A DNA stretch of 8,446 nt from JAGLRQ01 sp965369805 (GTDB lineage: Bacteria; Auribacterota; UBA6266): assembly GCA_965369805.1 (NCBI GenBank), contig CBDURG010000085.1, forward strand, positions 1 through 8,446, read 5' to 3'. Within the stretch, counting starts at the first letter, position 1. Each line of letters opens with the position of its first letter. A model generated the notes under the pieces. It had not been told where the DNA came from and did not search any database. It saw nothing but the letters and a program-made list of their open reading frames with translations. Positions 1 through 6,929 of this stretch are shown here, one piece after another. The translations under genes and the position numbers were made by a program.

Positions 1-8
1 AAAAAATA

Positions 9-443
9 ATGGTAAAAAATAAAAAATTAATTATACTGTCAGCACTCCTTGTAGTAGTTGTTTTTGTCTGGGGCCGTGCTTTTGTATCTCCTTTAAGGGA
101 AAAGGGGAACAGGGCGGCAGTTGGGGTTGCGAATTCCTCTTCGAGGAATAAAATATCAGAAGATTTTTTAATTCAGGAAGTTCCGAAAAGGCTTTGGGCG
201 AAAAGCACGTACCTTTCCTGGGGCAGAGATCCATTTACGCTCCCAAAGGTATCGGTTGATATATCTACTGAACTTAAGCTAAATGGGATAATGTGGGATA
301 AAGACAATCCTCTGACTATAATAAATGGTAAAGTGCTGAAAAGAGGGGATAAAATTGGCACAAACACGGTAATCGGAATAAAACAGAATAGGGTTTTCTT
401 AAGCGATGGTAATCGTGAATTCGAGCTCAAATTGGGGAAATAA
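9..443 (+). CDS. PilP/GspC-like inner-membrane accessory protein of a secretin system
   Basis: A 144-residue protein with one N-terminal membrane helix (about residues 7-21, after a Lys-rich start), a short linker, a WGRDPF motif at 71-76 and a C-terminal beta-rich domain (about 89-142). That domain has the pattern L-x-L-x-G-I ... P-L-x-I-I-N-G ... G-D-x-I ... V-I-x-I ... L. This layout is that of PilP, GspC and MshK proteins, which link the inner-membrane pilus or secretion platform to the periplasmic part of the secretin. The next gene is a secretin, which supports this role. The start ATG overlaps an in-frame TAA (bases 7-9), so an upstream gene probably ends there and translation may be coupled; that gene lies outside the window. 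The C-terminal domain is related to that of the gene at 2930-3580. The subfamily (PilP, GspC or MshK) cannot be fixed by eye. Confidence 0.75.
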   Translation: MVKNKKLIILSALLVVVVFVWGRAFVSPLREKGNRAAVGVANSSSRNKISEDFLIQEVPKRLWAKSTYLSWGRDPFTLPKVSVDISTELKLNGIMWDKDNPLTIINGKVLKRGDKIGTNTVIGIKQNRVFLSDGNREFELKLGK

Positions 444-483
444 TGACACTAAAATAGAGTGCGCGGAATATGGAATATAATGC

Positions 484-488
484 AGGGG
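484..488 (+). promoter_or_regulatory. Shine-Dalgarno site that decides the secretin start
   Basis: AGGGG lies 6 bases before ATG 495. It favours that ATG over the in-frame GTG at 459 and ATG at 480. Starting at 495 also puts a typical signal peptide exactly at the N-terminus. Confidence 0.7.
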
Positions 489-494
489 ATTAGT

Positions 495-2078
495 ATGAAA
501 AATAAAAATTTGTTGTGTATGGTACTGATTTTTTTATTGATGCCGTTTACACCGGTTGCCGCTCAGGAAGAAATAATCGCGGGGGAAAAAGTTTCACCCC
601 CGGAACAATTGGAAGTGTTTGAGACGGCTGAACCCGGTTATGTCTCCATGGATTTTAAAAATGCCGATATCAGGAGCGTTCTGAGGCTTCTTTCGTACAA
701 GAGCGGGGTGAACATTGTGGCAAGCCCGAAAGTACAGGGGCTGATTACCATACGGCTTACCAATGTTCTTTGGGAAGAAGCATTGGAGGTTATCTTAAGA
801 ATCTATGGTTATGGCTATGAAAAGCAGGGAAATATTATTACGGCGATGCCAATGGAAGAGTTAACCGAGAGGACAAAGGCGTACAAAGATTTGAGCGAAA
901 TCGTTCCCCTGATAACAAAGGTATTTATCCTTAAATATTTAGATGCCGGTGATGTCAGAAAAGTACTTAGTGAACAGCTTTCTCCCAGAGGGAAAATTAC
1001 AGTGTTGAAAGTAAAAGGCCAGACAGGGTGGTCCTTTAGCAACGAGCAATTTGGGAAAAAGGAAAGAATGGATGTTCTCGGTGATGAGAAAGTAAGGTCG
1101 AAAACCTTAATTATAAGTGATGTTCCCTCGAGCCTTGAGAAACTGGAGAAAGTGATCGCAGAGCTTGACGTAAAACCCAGGCAAATATTGATTGAAGCCA
1201 AACTTATGGAGGTCAACCACGATAAGCTTAAAGATTTGGGGGTTGACTGGGGTACGGGAAGTTCAGGAGCTGAATCAGATATAGTAACGGGTGTCGCCGT
1301 TGACAAAAAGAGTACAGGCGGAGGCACGAAAATCAATGCTGCCACAGTAGGTGCTCAAATGCTGACTTCTCAGGTTGCCCCCTCTGTATTTATTCCTAAA
1401 GCGACTGGTATTGACGGCACCCTTGATTATGACACGGGACTCGAACTGATATTTAAAAAATTAACGGGGACAGAGTTTGAGATTATTATCCACGCGTTGG
1501 AAGAGGATGTGGATACCAATACTCTTTCCGCGCCCAGGATTGTAACCTTAAACAATCAGGAGGCTGCTATCCTGGTGGGTAGGAAATATCCAATTGTAAA
1601 AGAGGAGATGACAGCGGCAACAGGAGCCGCGGTTACAACACATAGTTTGGAAGAATGGCTGAATTACGGTATTCAACTCAATGTTGTTCCTCAAATTTGC
1701 GGAGTGGACGAGATCAATATGATTGTTCATCCATCAATAACTTCTCTTGTTACCACATTGGGAGGGGCAGATGTAGCCTACCCGATTCTGGATATCCGGG
1801 AAGCGGAAACTCAAATTTTGATGAGAGACGGTGAAACTGTGGTTATCGGGGGGCTATTGAAAGATGTAGTAAAAGAGGGGGTGTATAAGGTTCCTTTTCT
1901 GGGGGATATTCCTCTTTTGGGCCTTTTATTTCAGCGTAAAACTCACAATACGGAAAAAATTGATCTACTCATATTTATCACTGCCCATATTATAAAAATG
2001 GATGAATTCGGAAATACTGCTTCGATGCCTGGGATTGAACAGTTTGAAGTTGGCAAAGACAATAAAAATAGTGAATAG
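495..2078 (+). CDS. Outer-membrane secretin, PilQ/MshL/GspD family
   Basis: A 527-residue secretin expected to form the outer-membrane ring through which a pilus or secreted protein passes. From ATG 495 it begins with a signal peptide (Lys/Asn start, hydrophobic core, likely cleavage after VAA near residue 23). An STN/N0-type domain follows at about 50-117 and an N1-type domain at about 143-225 (V-F-I-L-K-Y-L-D-A-G-D-V-R-K-V-L ... I-A-E-L-D). The secretin core starts at about 229 (R-Q-I-L-I-E-A-K) and includes the signature VPFLGDIPLLG at 466-476 and the closing strand L-I-F-I-T-A-H-I-I near 491-500. I see no AMIN domain, so the protein is shorter than classical PilQ and closer to MshL in build. 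The neighbouring ExeA-like and GspB-like genes fit secretin assembly. Family assignment is firm; the choice between pilus and type II secretion is inference. Confidence 0.93.
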   Translation: MKNKNLLCMVLIFLLMPFTPVAAQEEIIAGEKVSPPEQLEVFETAEPGYVSMDFKNADIRSVLRLLSYKSGVNIVASPKVQGLITIRLTNVLWEEALEVILRIYGYGYEKQGNIITAMPMEELTERTKAYKDLSEIVPLITKVFILKYLDAGDVRKVLSEQLSPRGKITVLKVKGQTGWSFSNEQFGKKERMDVLGDEKVRSKTLIISDVPSSLEKLEKVIAELDVKPRQILIEAKLMEVNHDKLKDLGVDWGTGSSGAESDIVTGVAVDKKSTGGGTKINAATVGAQMLTSQVAPSVFIPKATGIDGTLDYDTGLELIFKKLTGTEFEIIIHALEEDVDTNTLSAPRIVTLNNQEAAILVGRKYPIVKEEMTAATGAAVTTHSLEEWLNYGIQLNVVPQICGVDEINMIVHPSITSLVTTLGGADVAYPILDIREAETQILMRDGETVVIGGLLKDVVKEGVYKVPFLGDIPLLGLLFQRKTHNTEKIDLLIFITAHIIKMDEFGNTASMPGIEQFEVGKDNKNSE

Positions 2079-2093
2079 TATCCAGCCGCTAGT

Positions 2094-2121
2094 TAGATAC
2101 GAGATACTAGATACGAGAAAG
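2094..2121 (+). repeat. Four tandem 7-base units in the secretin-ATPase gap
   Basis: The units TAGATAC, GAGATAC, TAGATAC and GAGAAAG follow one another without a gap; this is equivalent to two copies of TAGATACGAGA separated by TAC. The array fills most of the 46-base spacer and ends 3 bases before the next ATG. The last unit also provides the weak ribosome-binding-like GAGAAAG. Confidence 0.75.
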
Positions 2122-2124
2122 TAA

Positions 2125-2943
2125 ATGTATAAACAATTTTTTGGGCTGAAAGAAAAACCGTTTAATGTGACCAGTGACCCCGGTTTTATTTTTTTTAGCA
2201 GGAGACATAAGGAAGCATTTTCGCAATTAACTTATGGAATTAAGGAGAAGAAGGGATTTTTGGCAATAACAGGAGAGATAGGGACAGGAAAGACCACATT
2301 GTGCAGGGCATTATTAAACAGTTTGGATGAAAAAACTAAAACCGCTTTTATATTAAATCCCGATTTATCCCCGTTACAGCTGCTGGAAGCGATTGTGGAG
2401 GATTTTGGTATAAAGGTGGAGAGAAGAACAAAATTAAATTTATTTCGACAGTTAAATAATTTTCTTATAGAGGGGTTAAATCTGGATCATAATGTAGTGT
2501 TAATTATTGACGAAGCGCAAAATCTCAAACCATCCCTTTTAGAAGAGATAAGGCTTCTGTCAAATTTAGAAACAGAGAAAGAAAAACTACTCCAGATTGT
2601 TTTGGTAGGCCAACCGCAGTTGCGCAAAAGGTTAGACGACCCCTCTTTAAAACAGCTTCAGCAAAGAATCGCGGTGAGATACCATATGTTACCCTTGGAC
2701 GGGGACGAAGTAAGGCCCTACATTTACCATAGGCTTAAAGTTGCCGGCTGTGAAAACGGAGTTGATTTTAATGAGGCTGCCATAAGTGAGATATTTATCT
2801 ATGCCGGAGGTGTTCCGAGGCTCACAAACCTGGTTTGTGAAAAGGCTCTTCTTCTGGCGTTTGTTCTGGAAACAAAAGATATTTCTAAAGAAATTATTAG
2901 GAAAAGTGTCGCCGAAATAGAGGGTAACTATGAGCATAATTAG
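2125..2943 (+). CDS. ExeA/GspA/MshM-like AAA ATPase
   Basis: A 272-residue ATPase. The N-terminus M-Y-K-Q-F-F-G-L-K-E-K-P-F-N-V-T-S-D-P is the hallmark start of ExeA-family proteins. Walker A is GEIGTGKT at 50-57 (Lys56) and Walker B is V-V-L-I-I-D-E-A-Q at about 124-132 (Asp129, Glu130). A V-G-Q-P-Q-L sensor-like motif and a C-terminal helical lid with G-G-V-P-R-L-T-N-L follow. In Aeromonas, ExeA works with ExeB to help the ExeD secretin assemble through peptidoglycan. This protein stops after the AAA domain and lacks the transmembrane and peptidoglycan-binding tail of full-length ExeA, so it resembles MshM of MSHA operons. It would therefore be cytoplasmic and probably acts with the membrane protein encoded just downstream, whose start lies 14 bases inside this gene. 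The ribosome-binding site is weak. Confidence 0.88.
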   Translation: MYKQFFGLKEKPFNVTSDPGFIFFSRRHKEAFSQLTYGIKEKKGFLAITGEIGTGKTTLCRALLNSLDEKTKTAFILNPDLSPLQLLEAIVEDFGIKVERRTKLNLFRQLNNFLIEGLNLDHNVVLIIDEAQNLKPSLLEEIRLLSNLETEKEKLLQIVLVGQPQLRKRLDDPSLKQLQQRIAVRYHMLPLDGDEVRPYIYHRLKVAGCENGVDFNEAAISEIFIYAGGVPRLTNLVCEKALLLAFVLETKDISKEIIRKSVAEIEGNYEHN

Positions 2944-3580
2944 CGAAGCGTTAAAAAAAGCGGAAAAGGAAAAAAAATTATCTTTCTTGTCTGCCGGTGA
3001 CGGAACTGCTTCTCCGAAGAACGCTGAAAATAGTAAAATCCCTGTGAGATCCGGTGTCGCGAAAAAGATCTGGATTTTTTTAGCCTGTTCTTTTATAGGG
3101 GCTGGTTTATTATATGGAATTTTCAAATCAGGCATTTTAAAAGATAGGGCATTTACCTTGCCGGTGATATCTGAATTTGTGAAATCTGTGAAGCAGTTCG
3201 CGGTATCCGCGGCCGCGAACCAGCCGAATGAAAAACAACGTGCGGCCGCGGAGTTGCCATTGTCAGTGGAAGGAAGAGAAGAGGTAGTAAATGAGCCATT
3301 GCCGGAAGTAAAAGAAAGTACAGCAGAGGAACAACCTTTTTCCGCGGAGGAAAAGGCGGCGGGTGAATTCGAAGAAGAGGCTTCACTGGAACAAGAAACG
3401 GGAATTCCGGAATTGGCCTTAGAAGGGATTATTGACGGCAGCGGCAGGCCTATGGCCATAATTGATAATATTATCCTCTCGGAGGGAGATACTATTAGGG
3501 GAGCGAAGGTGATCAAAATCGAGGCTGACAGTACAATCCTCATGTATGATCAGAAGGAATTTACTCTCTCCCTAAGGTAA
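2930..3580 (+). CDS. ExeB/GspB-like membrane protein, likely partner of the AAA ATPase
   Basis: A 216-residue protein that begins MSIISEALKKAEKEKK, the amphipathic N-terminal helix typical of GspB/ExeB-type proteins. A single membrane helix lies at about 47-65. A long low-complexity linker (about 90-160) rich in Ala, Glu and Pro would span the periplasm. The C-terminal domain (about 161-216) has L-A-L-E-G-I-I ... P-M-A-I-I-D-N ... G-D-T-I ... E-F-T-L-S-L. By analogy with ExeAB, the cytoplasmic N-terminus would bind the ATPase and the periplasmic domain would act near the cell wall or secretin. It overlaps the ATPase gene by 14 bases (+2 frame), which indicates translational coupling. The C-terminal domain resembles that of the first gene in the window. 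MshN is another possible counterpart. Confidence 0.78.
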   Translation: MSIISEALKKAEKEKKLSFLSAGDGTASPKNAENSKIPVRSGVAKKIWIFLACSFIGAGLLYGIFKSGILKDRAFTLPVISEFVKSVKQFAVSAAANQPNEKQRAAAELPLSVEGREEVVNEPLPEVKESTAEEQPFSAEEKAAGEFEEEASLEQETGIPELALEGIIDGSGRPMAIIDNIILSEGDTIRGAKVIKIEADSTILMYDQKEFTLSLR

Positions 3581-3684
3581 ACCTTGTTGGGAAAGATAGG
3601 ATGGCAGGGTTTTCTAACAGGGTAAATTAATCGGGAAGTTTCAGTAGTTAAATCTTACGGAAGATAATAGGGAATGTATGAAAA

Positions 3685-5313
3685 ATGGATGAGGAAAAAA
3701 CCAGGGAACAGCTTGTTAAGGAAACAAAAGCTTTGCGGGAACGGATGGCAAAGCTTGAAAAGTCTAATTCTGAACTATCTATTCTTTCTTCCAATGCCAT
3801 TGAAAAATTACAAGCAGTTCTTGCCACCGAGAAATTGAGAATGGAGTCTATGGTTGAAGTTATGGTTGAGGCCGTGATTATGACTGACGACCGGGAAGGA
3901 ATAATGGTTTTAAACCCTTGCGCGAGGCGAATGTTGGGTTTCAGAGTTGACGAGGAGGTTACCAATGAAAAAATGCGGTCTGTTAATTTGGATAAAGCTT
4001 TTCAGAAATGCAGAGAGAAGAAGAATTTAGTTACGGCAGAAATCACCGTTTCCGCGGATGAAGGTTTAACCTTATATGCTGAAATTAACCCGACAAAAGA
4101 CAAAAGCGGGGAAATTATTGGGATTGTTGCTGTTTTAAGGGATGTTACCAGGGAAAAACAGATTGACAGGATGAAGAGTGAGTTTGTTTCTACCGTTTCC
4201 CACGAACTTCGGACGCCTATAATTGGAATCGGGGGAGCGATTAACAATATCTTAATGGGTACAGCCGGCAAGATCAACGATAAATTAAAAAACTATCTAT
4301 TAATGGCGGAAAGAGACATCAAACGTTTAGATCGTTTGATCAACAATCTACTTGATTATTCCCAAATTGGAAGAGGTTTGCTTAAGATCCAGAGAAGCAA
4401 AGTTGATATCTGTGTTGTAGCGCAAAACGCAATTAGGATTCTTAATTCGCAGATAAAATCAAAAAAGCTCAAAATTTCAAGCCGCTTTTGTAAGAAATCG
4501 TTATATTGTTATATAGACAAAGATAAAATTACCCAGGTGTTTACAAATATTCTCCATAACGCGGTGAAATTTACGCCGGATAGGGGTAATATTCAGATTA
4601 TTATTGAAAACAAAGGAGAAAAAAAGTTGTTTGAAGTTGCAATTGTAGATTCGGGTATAGGTATTGCCCGGGAAGATATCCCCAAGCTTTTTCAGAGGTT
4701 TTCCCAGATTGGCCGAACAGATGGTGCCGGGACGAAAGGTACCGGGTTGGGATTAGCCATCTGCAAAGGTATCATTGAAGCGCATAAGGGCGGCATTTGG
4801 GTAGAAAGCGCCCTGCATAAAGGCAGTAAATTTGTTTTTACCCTTCCAGAGTTTGACGCGGAGAGGATTTTTGTGGATTGCCTGGATGACAGCCTGCAAA
4901 AGTCAAAAGACACACAATCTACCATGCTGCTTATTTTAATAGACATACTTAATTTTAATGAGATTAAGAAATTGCTTGGGGCTGGTGGGAGTGAAGATAT
5001 TTTCTCTGAATTGGAAGAGGCAGCAGGAAAAATACTGCGCGGCAGGACGGATCTGGCAGTAAGATATAAAGAAAATAAAATCGCATTGACCCTGAACGGT
5101 GCCGGCAGAGAGGATGTAAAGATGCTGGTGGATAGATTAACGAAAGCAGTTGTCAGCGGGTTTTTGGATCTGGTTAAATCCAAAAAAATTCCGAAGTCCG
5201 TGAAAATAACCTTTGGTGCCGCGGTATATCCGGATGAGGCTGTGTCGTCGAAAGAGTTGATTGAAAAAGCTTCGGAGATTTATAGACAGGAAACTATTAT
5301 TGAGCATTTATGA
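3685..5313 (+). CDS. Soluble PAS-domain sensor histidine kinase with a degenerate GGDEF-like C-terminus
   Basis: A 542-residue protein with no membrane helix or signal peptide. An N-terminal coiled coil (about 3-50) leads into a PAS domain (about 52-160: E-A-V-I-M-T-D-D ... V-L-N-P-C-A-R-R-M-L-G-F). HisKA follows with phospho-acceptor His173 in SHELRTP, and then HATPase_c with the N box around Asn292, Asp322 in D-S-G-I-G-I and GTGLGL at 352-357. All kinase motifs are intact. Residues about 413-538 have the shape of a GGDEF domain (L-L-I-L-I-D-I-L-N-F-N-E-I near the start, L-A-V-R-Y, then F-G-A-A-V-Y-P at 510-516), but the active-site GGDEF is replaced by KENKI (462-466). It should not make cyclic di-GMP and may be a sensory or docking module. 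The gap of 104 bases from the secretin operon holds no clear terminator; the ribosome site is weak (TAGGG, 12 bases before ATG). Confidence 0.88.
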   Translation: MDEEKTREQLVKETKALRERMAKLEKSNSELSILSSNAIEKLQAVLATEKLRMESMVEVMVEAVIMTDDREGIMVLNPCARRMLGFRVDEEVTNEKMRSVNLDKAFQKCREKKNLVTAEITVSADEGLTLYAEINPTKDKSGEIIGIVAVLRDVTREKQIDRMKSEFVSTVSHELRTPIIGIGGAINNILMGTAGKINDKLKNYLLMAERDIKRLDRLINNLLDYSQIGRGLLKIQRSKVDICVVAQNAIRILNSQIKSKKLKISSRFCKKSLYCYIDKDKITQVFTNILHNAVKFTPDRGNIQIIIENKGEKKLFEVAIVDSGIGIAREDIPKLFQRFSQIGRTDGAGTKGTGLGLAICKGIIEAHKGGIWVESALHKGSKFVFTLPEFDAERIFVDCLDDSLQKSKDTQSTMLLILIDILNFNEIKKLLGAGGSEDIFSELEEAAGKILRGRTDLAVRYKENKIALTLNGAGREDVKMLVDRLTKAVVSGFLDLVKSKKIPKSVKITFGAAVYPDEAVSSKELIEKASEIYRQETIIEHL

Positions 5314-5353
5314 GTGATGTAACGGAAAAAGAAAATACAAGCTGCAGGTTATA

Positions 5354-5374
5354 GGGTAAAGGGTGAAGGGGAAA
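5354..5374 (+). repeat. Three tandem 7-base units (GGGTAAA-like)
   Basis: GGGTAAA, GGGTGAA and GGGGAAA run head to tail in the 130-base gap before the receiver gene. Like the array at 2094-2121 they have a 7-base period, but the unit sequence is different. Confidence 0.65.
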
Positions 5375-5384
5375 AATTTTATAT

Positions 5385-5398
5385 TCCCTGGTCCCTGG
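5385..5398 (+). repeat. Two tandem copies of TCCCTGG
   Basis: Two perfect adjacent 7-base units begin 10 bases after the GGGTAAA-like array, in the same intergenic gap. Two copies alone could be chance; the shared 7-base period with the other arrays makes it more notable. Confidence 0.5.
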
Positions 5399-5432
5399 AA
5401 CCAAATACCGGATACAACATACAATTGTTAAT

Positions 5433-5437
5433 AGGAG
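5433..5437 (+). promoter_or_regulatory. Shine-Dalgarno AGGAG for the receiver gene
   Basis: AGGAG lies 6 bases before ATG 5444. The in-frame ATG at 5438 directly abuts this site and cannot use it, so 5444 is the better start. Confidence 0.75.
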
Positions 5438-5443
5438 ATGAAA

Positions 5444-5812
5444 ATGCCAAAGAAGGTTAAGAAGGTTCTTATCATTGATGATGAACCCAACATTTTAGCT
5501 ACATTGAAAGATAGGCTTATGTATGAAGGGTATGATGTTATAACCGCGATTGATGGAAGTTCCGGTATAAAACAGGCATATCAAAATAAACCGGATTTAA
5601 TCGTTTTAGATATCATGCTTCCGGATATGGATGGCCATCAGGTATGCCAAATTCTCAAAAGCACTAAAAACATCAAGATACCAATTATTGCGGTTACGAG
5701 CAAGGTTGATGCTGTTGATGCTTTAAAAGTCAAAAAATCAGGCGCGGATGATTTTACTGTAAAGACTATGGATTACAAATCATTGATTGAAGCAATTAAG
5801 AGGCTTATATAA
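5444..5812 (+). CDS. Stand-alone response-regulator receiver domain
   Basis: A 122-residue protein made of one CheY-like receiver domain with no output domain. The acidic pair is Asp12-Asp13, the predicted phosphorylated residue is Asp56 in V-L-D-I-M-L-P-D-M-D-G, the switch Thr is Thr85 and the conserved Lys is Lys107. The usual Lys-Pro is Lys-Thr here (V-K-T), a variation at a position that shapes the output face. It lies between two histidine kinases and 19 bases ahead of the second, so it probably receives phosphate from one or both and passes the signal by protein contact or phosphorelay. The target is not evident from the sequence. DNA binding is unlikely because no effector domain is present. 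Confidence 0.92.
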   Translation: MPKKVKKVLIIDDEPNILATLKDRLMYEGYDVITAIDGSSGIKQAYQNKPDLIVLDIMLPDMDGHQVCQILKSTKNIKIPIIAVTSKVDAVDALKVKKSGADDFTVKTMDYKSLIEAIKRLI

Positions 5813-5815
5813 ATT

Positions 5816-5825
5816 AAGGAGGGAG
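5816..5825 (+). promoter_or_regulatory. Strong Shine-Dalgarno that selects a GTG start
   Basis: AAGGAGGGAG is the strongest ribosome-binding site in the window. Its GGAGG core ends 9 bases before GTG 5832, and the site begins after the receiver stop codon. An in-frame ATG at 5787 lies upstream, inside the receiver gene, and has no such site. Confidence 0.8.
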
Positions 5826-5831
5826 TCGGAA

Positions 5832-6773
5832 GTGGTTGCCAGAGGAAATACCAGAGAGCAGTTTATAGAGGAAGTAAAGGTTCTAAATACTCGGATTTCA
5901 CAACTTGAAAAATCGCGGGATAGTGTTAAAGAACTGAAAGCAAAACTTAAAAAAGTTAAGGATGTGCTGAAAACACGAACCTGGGGCCTAAAAAAAACAA
6001 GCGAGAATATTAGGCTGCTTTACAAGGAGCTGGAAACAAAAAATAGAGAACTTCGGAGGCTTGACGACCTAAAATCAGATTTTGTCGCTACGGTGTCGCA
6101 TGAATTACGCACGCCTCTTGCCATTATACAGGAAGGCATCGCGCTTATTAATGATAGAATATTAGGAGATGTTAATGGGAAACAGGTTAGAACTCTTTCT
6201 CAAGTGCTTGAAAATATTGCTCGTTTAACCAGGATTATTGATGATCTTTTGGATATATCTAAACTGGAAGCCGGAGAGATAGAACTTAAAAAATCTTATG
6301 TCGATACAGCTAAATTTATTAAAAAAATAATTGAAGATTTTCAATTCAAAGTAAGAGAAAAAAAGATTGTTCTTAAAGTGAGTTTGTCCAAAAAGGTATC
6401 CCGCATATATGCGGACAGGGATAAACTTATTCAGATATTAACAAATCTGGTCAGCAATGCCCTTAAGTTTACACCGGAAAACGGGAAAATAACGGTAAGG
6501 GTGGGTGAGGACGCGGATGGTTCAGTAATGATATCAATTTCGGATACAGGTGTGGGTATATCCGAAGGTGACGTGTCCAAACTGTTCAATAAATTCCAGC
6601 AATTTGACAGAGTTCCCGGCCCTGGAAAAAAAGGCACGGGTTTAGGCCTTGCAATCAGTAAAAGGATTGTTGAGCTGCATGGCGGCAGGATTTGGGCTGA
6701 ATCTGAAATAAAGAAGGGGAGTACATTTTATTTTACTATACCAAAACGCGCAATGCCCAAAACCGGTAAATGA
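5832..6773 (+). CDS. Soluble sensor histidine kinase
   Basis: A 313-residue kinase starting at GTG 5832. It has an N-terminal coiled coil (about 5-80) rich in Lys, Glu and Leu, then HisKA with His90 in SHELRTP and HATPase_c. The catalytic domain has Asn209 in the N box (N-L-V-S-N-A-L-K-F-T-P-E-N-G), Asp238 in D-T-G-V-G-I and GTGLGL at 268-273. There is no membrane segment and no PAS or GAF domain, so the input must come through the coiled coil or from a partner. Its first residues (T-R-E-Q-F-I-E-E-V-K-x-L ... L-E-K-S) match the beginning of the kinase at 3685, which points to a common origin. The strong ribosome site and close spacing to the receiver gene suggest an RR-HK operon. Confidence 0.92.
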   Translation: MVARGNTREQFIEEVKVLNTRISQLEKSRDSVKELKAKLKKVKDVLKTRTWGLKKTSENIRLLYKELETKNRELRRLDDLKSDFVATVSHELRTPLAIIQEGIALINDRILGDVNGKQVRTLSQVLENIARLTRIIDDLLDISKLEAGEIELKKSYVDTAKFIKKIIEDFQFKVREKKIVLKVSLSKKVSRIYADRDKLIQILTNLVSNALKFTPENGKITVRVGEDADGSVMISISDTGVGISEGDVSKLFNKFQQFDRVPGPGKKGTGLGLAISKRIVELHGGRIWAESEIKKGSTFYFTIPKRAMPKTGK

Positions 6774-6872
6774 ATGTTCTTTAACATTAACTACTTTGTG
6801 ATAATTGGTTTGGAAAATCTAACTATCGATACAGTAGTAGCTTAACTAAGAATGAAAAGTATGTGAAGGGCC

Positions 6873-6901
6873 TTAAATTATGCCGTAATCTATGGTATAA
6901 T
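6873..6901 (+). promoter_or_regulatory. Extended -10 promoter of the riboswitch transcript
   Basis: TATAAT at 6896-6901 is a perfect -10 element and is preceded by TGG, giving the extended -10 form TGnTATAAT. A weak -35 candidate, TTAAAT, is at 6873-6878 with 17-base spacing. A start near 6908 would place the riboswitch aptamer about 22 bases into the RNA. The stretch from 6774 to 6872 holds no gene, no clear terminator and nothing else I recognise. Confidence 0.75.
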
Positions 6902-6929
6902 ACAGGTGTAGAGGATTATAAGGTAGTTA

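Noticed and set aside
459..494. A GTG start that would extend the secretin by 12 residues.
   Set aside because: It has no ribosome site and would place a non-hydrophobic segment before the signal peptide; ATG 495 has AGGGG at good spacing.
815..1345. A 176-codon frame on the minus strand within the secretin gene, and a 284-codon one at 2689-3543.
   Set aside because: Both lie opposite well-supported genes, have Ser/Pro/Phe-rich shadow composition and show no domain or ribosome site.
3197..3252. GC-rich palindromes (TTCGCGG/CCGCGAA and two copies of GCGGCCGCG) inside the GspB-like gene.
   Set aside because: They encode Ala-rich parts of a low-complexity linker, and no function beyond coding is supported.
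3570..3591. A hairpin over the GspB-like stop codon (AAGG-TAAA-CCTT with outer CCC/GGG) as a terminator.
   Set aside because: The stem is only four pairs with an internal loop and no T tract follows, so termination is not supported.
5787..5831. An ATG start for the second kinase inside the receiver gene.
   Set aside because: A strong AAGGAGGGAG site precedes GTG 5832 and the alignment with the first kinase begins there; the extra residues are the receiver end read in another frame.
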